Assembly: GCA_027021325.1 (NCBI GenBank)
Contig: JALUUN010000500.1
Location: forward strand, 1-7,781
Reading direction: 5' to 3'
Source of the DNA: Planctomycetota bacterium
Lineage (GTDB): Bacteria > Planctomycetota > UBA1135
DNA: 7,781 nucleotides
The notes under the pieces were generated by a model. That model did not search any database, had not been told where the DNA came from, and was given only the letters and a program-made list of their open reading frames with translations. How positions within the stretch are numbered: position 1 is the stretch's first letter; every line of letters starts with the position of its first letter. This document shows positions 6,341 to 7,781 of the stretch, piece by piece. Both the position numbers and the translations under genes were made by a program.

Positions 6341-7194
6341 CGGACAGGCCTCCCTTTCCGGCTCCCTTCCGGAGCCTCGAGCTCCGCCCGGGCCTCGTCT
6401 GGAGCGATCAGGATCCTCCTCTCCTGATCGCCGGTCCCTGTGTGGTCGAGGGCCCTTCCACCCTGGAGGCCGCCCACGCCATCGCCGAGGCCGTGGAAGG
6501 CCTGCCCTGCCTCTGGGTCTTCAAGGCCTCCTTCGACAAAGCCAACCGGACCAGCACCCGGAGTGCCCGCGGACCCGGCCTGCAGGAGGGGCTCGCCCTC
6601 CTCGCCCGGGTGCGCGAGGAACTCGGTGTCCCGGTGCTGACGGATGTCCATCTGCCGGAGCAGTGCGACCCCGCGGCCGCCTCCGTGGACCTCCTCCAGA
6701 TCCCGGCCTTCCTCTCCCGGCAGACGGACCTCGTCCAGGCCGCGGCGCGTACCGGCCTGCCTGTGAACATCAAGAAAGCCCAGTTCATGGCGCCCTCGGA
6801 CGTGGTCCAGGCGGCGCGGAAGGCCGAGGCGGCCGGCGGATCCCGCATCCTCCTGACCGAGCGCGGGACCTTCTTCGGCTACGGCCGTCTCGTGGTCGAT
6901 TTCAGCGGTCTGCCCGAAATGCAGGCCTCGGGTTTCCCAGTGATCCTGGACGGAACCCACGCGGTCCAGCGACCCTCCGGCCTCGGCGACCGCTCCGGCG
7001 GCGACTGGCGGCTCGCGCCGACGCTGTTGCGGGCGGGGGCGGGAGCGGGCTTCCACGGCTACTTCGTGGAGACCCATCCCGAGCCGGACCGCTCCCCCTC
7101 GGACGGACCGAACATGATCCCGGTGAGCTACCTGCGGGAGATCCTCGAGGAGGTCTTCGCGATCCACCGCCTGCGCTCGCCGGTGGAGCCGTGA
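6337..7194 (+). CDS. kdsA: 3-deoxy-8-phosphooctulonate (Kdo-8-P) synthase, metal-dependent class
   Basis: This cytosolic enzyme condenses phosphoenolpyruvate with arabinose 5-phosphate to make Kdo-8-phosphate, the precursor of the Kdo sugar of lipopolysaccharide. The 285 residues match KdsA length. Signatures in order are LLIAGPCVVEGP (29-40), FKASFDKANRTS (62-73), GPGLQEGL (79-86), LTDVH (101-105), VDLLQIPAFLSRQTDL (117-132), VNIKKAQFMAP (143-153), TERGTFFGYGRLVVDF (174-189), PVILDGTHAVQRP (201-213), FVETHPEPDRSPSDGPN (243-259). Cys35 with His208, Glu245 and Asp256 reproduces the metal-ligand set and spacing I recall for the Aquifex enzyme, whereas the E. coli type has Asn in place of the Cys. 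The ATG at 6337 overlaps the lipid kinase stop as ATGA. No Shine-Dalgarno sequence precedes it, so translation probably depends on re-initiation. The same frame is open further upstream, but that stretch lies inside the lipid kinase gene and its translation looks nothing like KdsA. Confidence 0.96.
   Translation: MTDRPPFPAPFRSLELRPGLVWSDQDPPLLIAGPCVVEGPSTLEAAHAIAEAVEGLPCLWVFKASFDKANRTSTRSARGPGLQEGLALLARVREELGVPVLTDVHLPEQCDPAAASVDLLQIPAFLSRQTDLVQAAARTGLPVNIKKAQFMAPSDVVQAARKAEAAGGSRILLTERGTFFGYGRLVVDFSGLPEMQASGFPVILDGTHAVQRPSGLGDRSGGDWRLAPTLLRAGAGAGFHGYFVETHPEPDRSPSDGPNMIPVSYLREILEEVFAIHRLRSPVEP
7191..7194 (+). promoter_or_regulatory. GTGA overlap joining kdsA stop and kinase start
   Basis: GTG (7191-7193) starts the kinase and TGA (7192-7194) ends kdsA. 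The purine-rich GGTGGAG (7182-7188) sits 2 nt upstream of the GTG, closer than the usual 5-9 nt, so coupling to kdsA translation is likely. The start fits the reading frame and the short N-terminal lead of the kinase domain. Confidence 0.65.
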
Positions 7195-7781
7195 GCCTGC
7201 CCAGCGTCGAAGCCCCGGACGGTATTCCCGACCCGGAAACCCTGGCCAGCCTGCTTCCAGGCTATGAGCGCCTGCGCTGCATCGGCTGCGGTGCCATGGG
7301 AGCGGTCTTCGAAGCCTGGCACGAGCCCCTGGAGCGCAAGGTCGCCCTCAAGCTCCTGCACCCGAATCTTCGGCTCCAGCCTCTGACGGTCGAGCGTTTC
7401 TTCCGCGAGGCGCGCTCCATGGCTCGGCTGCGCCACCCCCACATCGTCCAGGTCTTCGAAGTCGGGGAGTCACGAGAGCTTCCCTGGTTCTCCATGGAAC
7501 TGGTTCAGGGCGGGAGCCTCAAGGATCGGATCCAGCGCGAGGGCCCTCTCGCACCCCGCGAGGCAGCCTCCATCGTCCGCGACATCGCCCATGCCCTGAC
7601 CCACGCCCACCGGGAAGGCATCCTGCACCGCGACATCAAGCCGGGCAACGTCCTCCTCGACGAGGAGGGCCGTGCCTGGCTCACGGACTTCGGGCTCGTG
7701 CGTCAGGCGGGCACCGCCACCCTGACGGCGACGGATGCCATCATCGGCACACCTCAGTACATGAGCCCGGAGCAGGTCCGC
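7191..7781 (+). CDS. Ser/Thr protein kinase, 3'-partial
   Basis: The first 197 residues of a Hanks-type (PknB-like) kinase are visible and run off the right edge. The core kinase elements are all present: glycine loop IGCGAMGAVF (31-40), VALK with Lys54, the alpha-C Glu in FFREARSMARL (Glu73), HPHIVQVFEVGE (82-93), the catalytic loop HRDIKPGN (146-153; Asp148, Lys150, Asn153), TDFGLV (165-170; Asp166) and the end of the activation loop GTPQYMSPEQ (186-195). It should be an active ATP-dependent kinase. The HRD-type catalytic loop and Thr-rich activation loop (TATLTATD) suggest control by phosphorylation. The N-terminal about 24 residues precede the kinase fold, with no membrane segment before the catalytic domain. 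Any sensor or transmembrane part would be downstream, outside the window. The GTG start overlaps the kdsA stop as GTGA and has GGAG 2 nt before it. Confidence 0.95.
   Translation, partial: MSLPSVEAPDGIPDPETLASLLPGYERLRCIGCGAMGAVFEAWHEPLERKVALKLLHPNLRLQPLTVERFFREARSMARLRHPHIVQVFEVGESRELPWFSMELVQGGSLKDRIQREGPLAPREAASIVRDIAHALTHAHREGILHRDIKPGNVLLDEEGRAWLTDFGLVRQAGTATLTATDAIIGTPQYMSPEQVR

Noticed and set aside
6268..7167. Minus-strand 299-codon open frame opposite kdsA.
   Set aside because: No recognisable motif; kdsA on the plus strand has many conserved signatures.

Overview
This is a gene-dense, high-GC bacterial window (about two-thirds G+C by eye, not counted). It holds six protein genes and almost no intergenic DNA. 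The combination of a Kdo-8-phosphate synthase (a Gram-negative envelope gene), a bacterial Ser/Thr protein kinase and a secreted SUMF1/FGE-like protein fits a Planctomycetota-like or other high-GC Gram-negative lineage. That placement is inferred from gene content, not shown by a marker gene. No rRNA, tRNA, CRISPR array, insertion sequence or phage gene was seen, and no gap of 300 bases or more lacks a gene.

Layout. (1) Bases 2-1801, plus strand: a SUMF1/FGE-sulfatase-fold protein cut off at its 5' end by the window edge. The frame is open through base 2 and encodes what looks like the tail of a signal peptide. The protein appears to lack the catalytic cysteine pair of true formylglycine-generating enzymes and carries a long uncharacterised C-terminal part. 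(2) Bases 1817-4525, minus strand: valyl-tRNA synthetase (valS), ending tail to tail with gene 1 and separated from it by 15 bp. (3) Bases 4518-5441, minus strand: an RmlD-type NAD(P)-dependent sugar-nucleotide reductase/epimerase that overlaps the start of valS by 8 nt. (4) Bases 5465-6340, plus strand: a diacylglycerol-kinase-family lipid kinase that diverges from gene 3 across only 23 bp. (5) Bases 6337-7194, plus strand: kdsA of the metal-dependent class, overlapping gene 4 by ATGA. (6) Bases 7191-7781, plus strand: a Ser/Thr protein kinase overlapping kdsA by GTGA and cut off by the right window edge.

Together these form two compact, translationally coupled divergent units. On the minus strand the order is RmlD-like then valS. 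On the plus strand it is lipid kinase, kdsA, protein kinase. The plus-strand unit joins lipid phosphorylation, committed Kdo synthesis and a signalling kinase, which suggests an envelope theme. The divergent gap is too short for two ordinary promoters and contains a small palindrome whose two arms supply Shine-Dalgarno-like sequence to both flanking genes.

I do not see a clear new multi-gene system. The points most worth checking are the probably non-catalytic SUMF1-like protein with its unassigned C-terminal half, the palindromic divergent gap, and the lipid kinase-kdsA-protein kinase operon.
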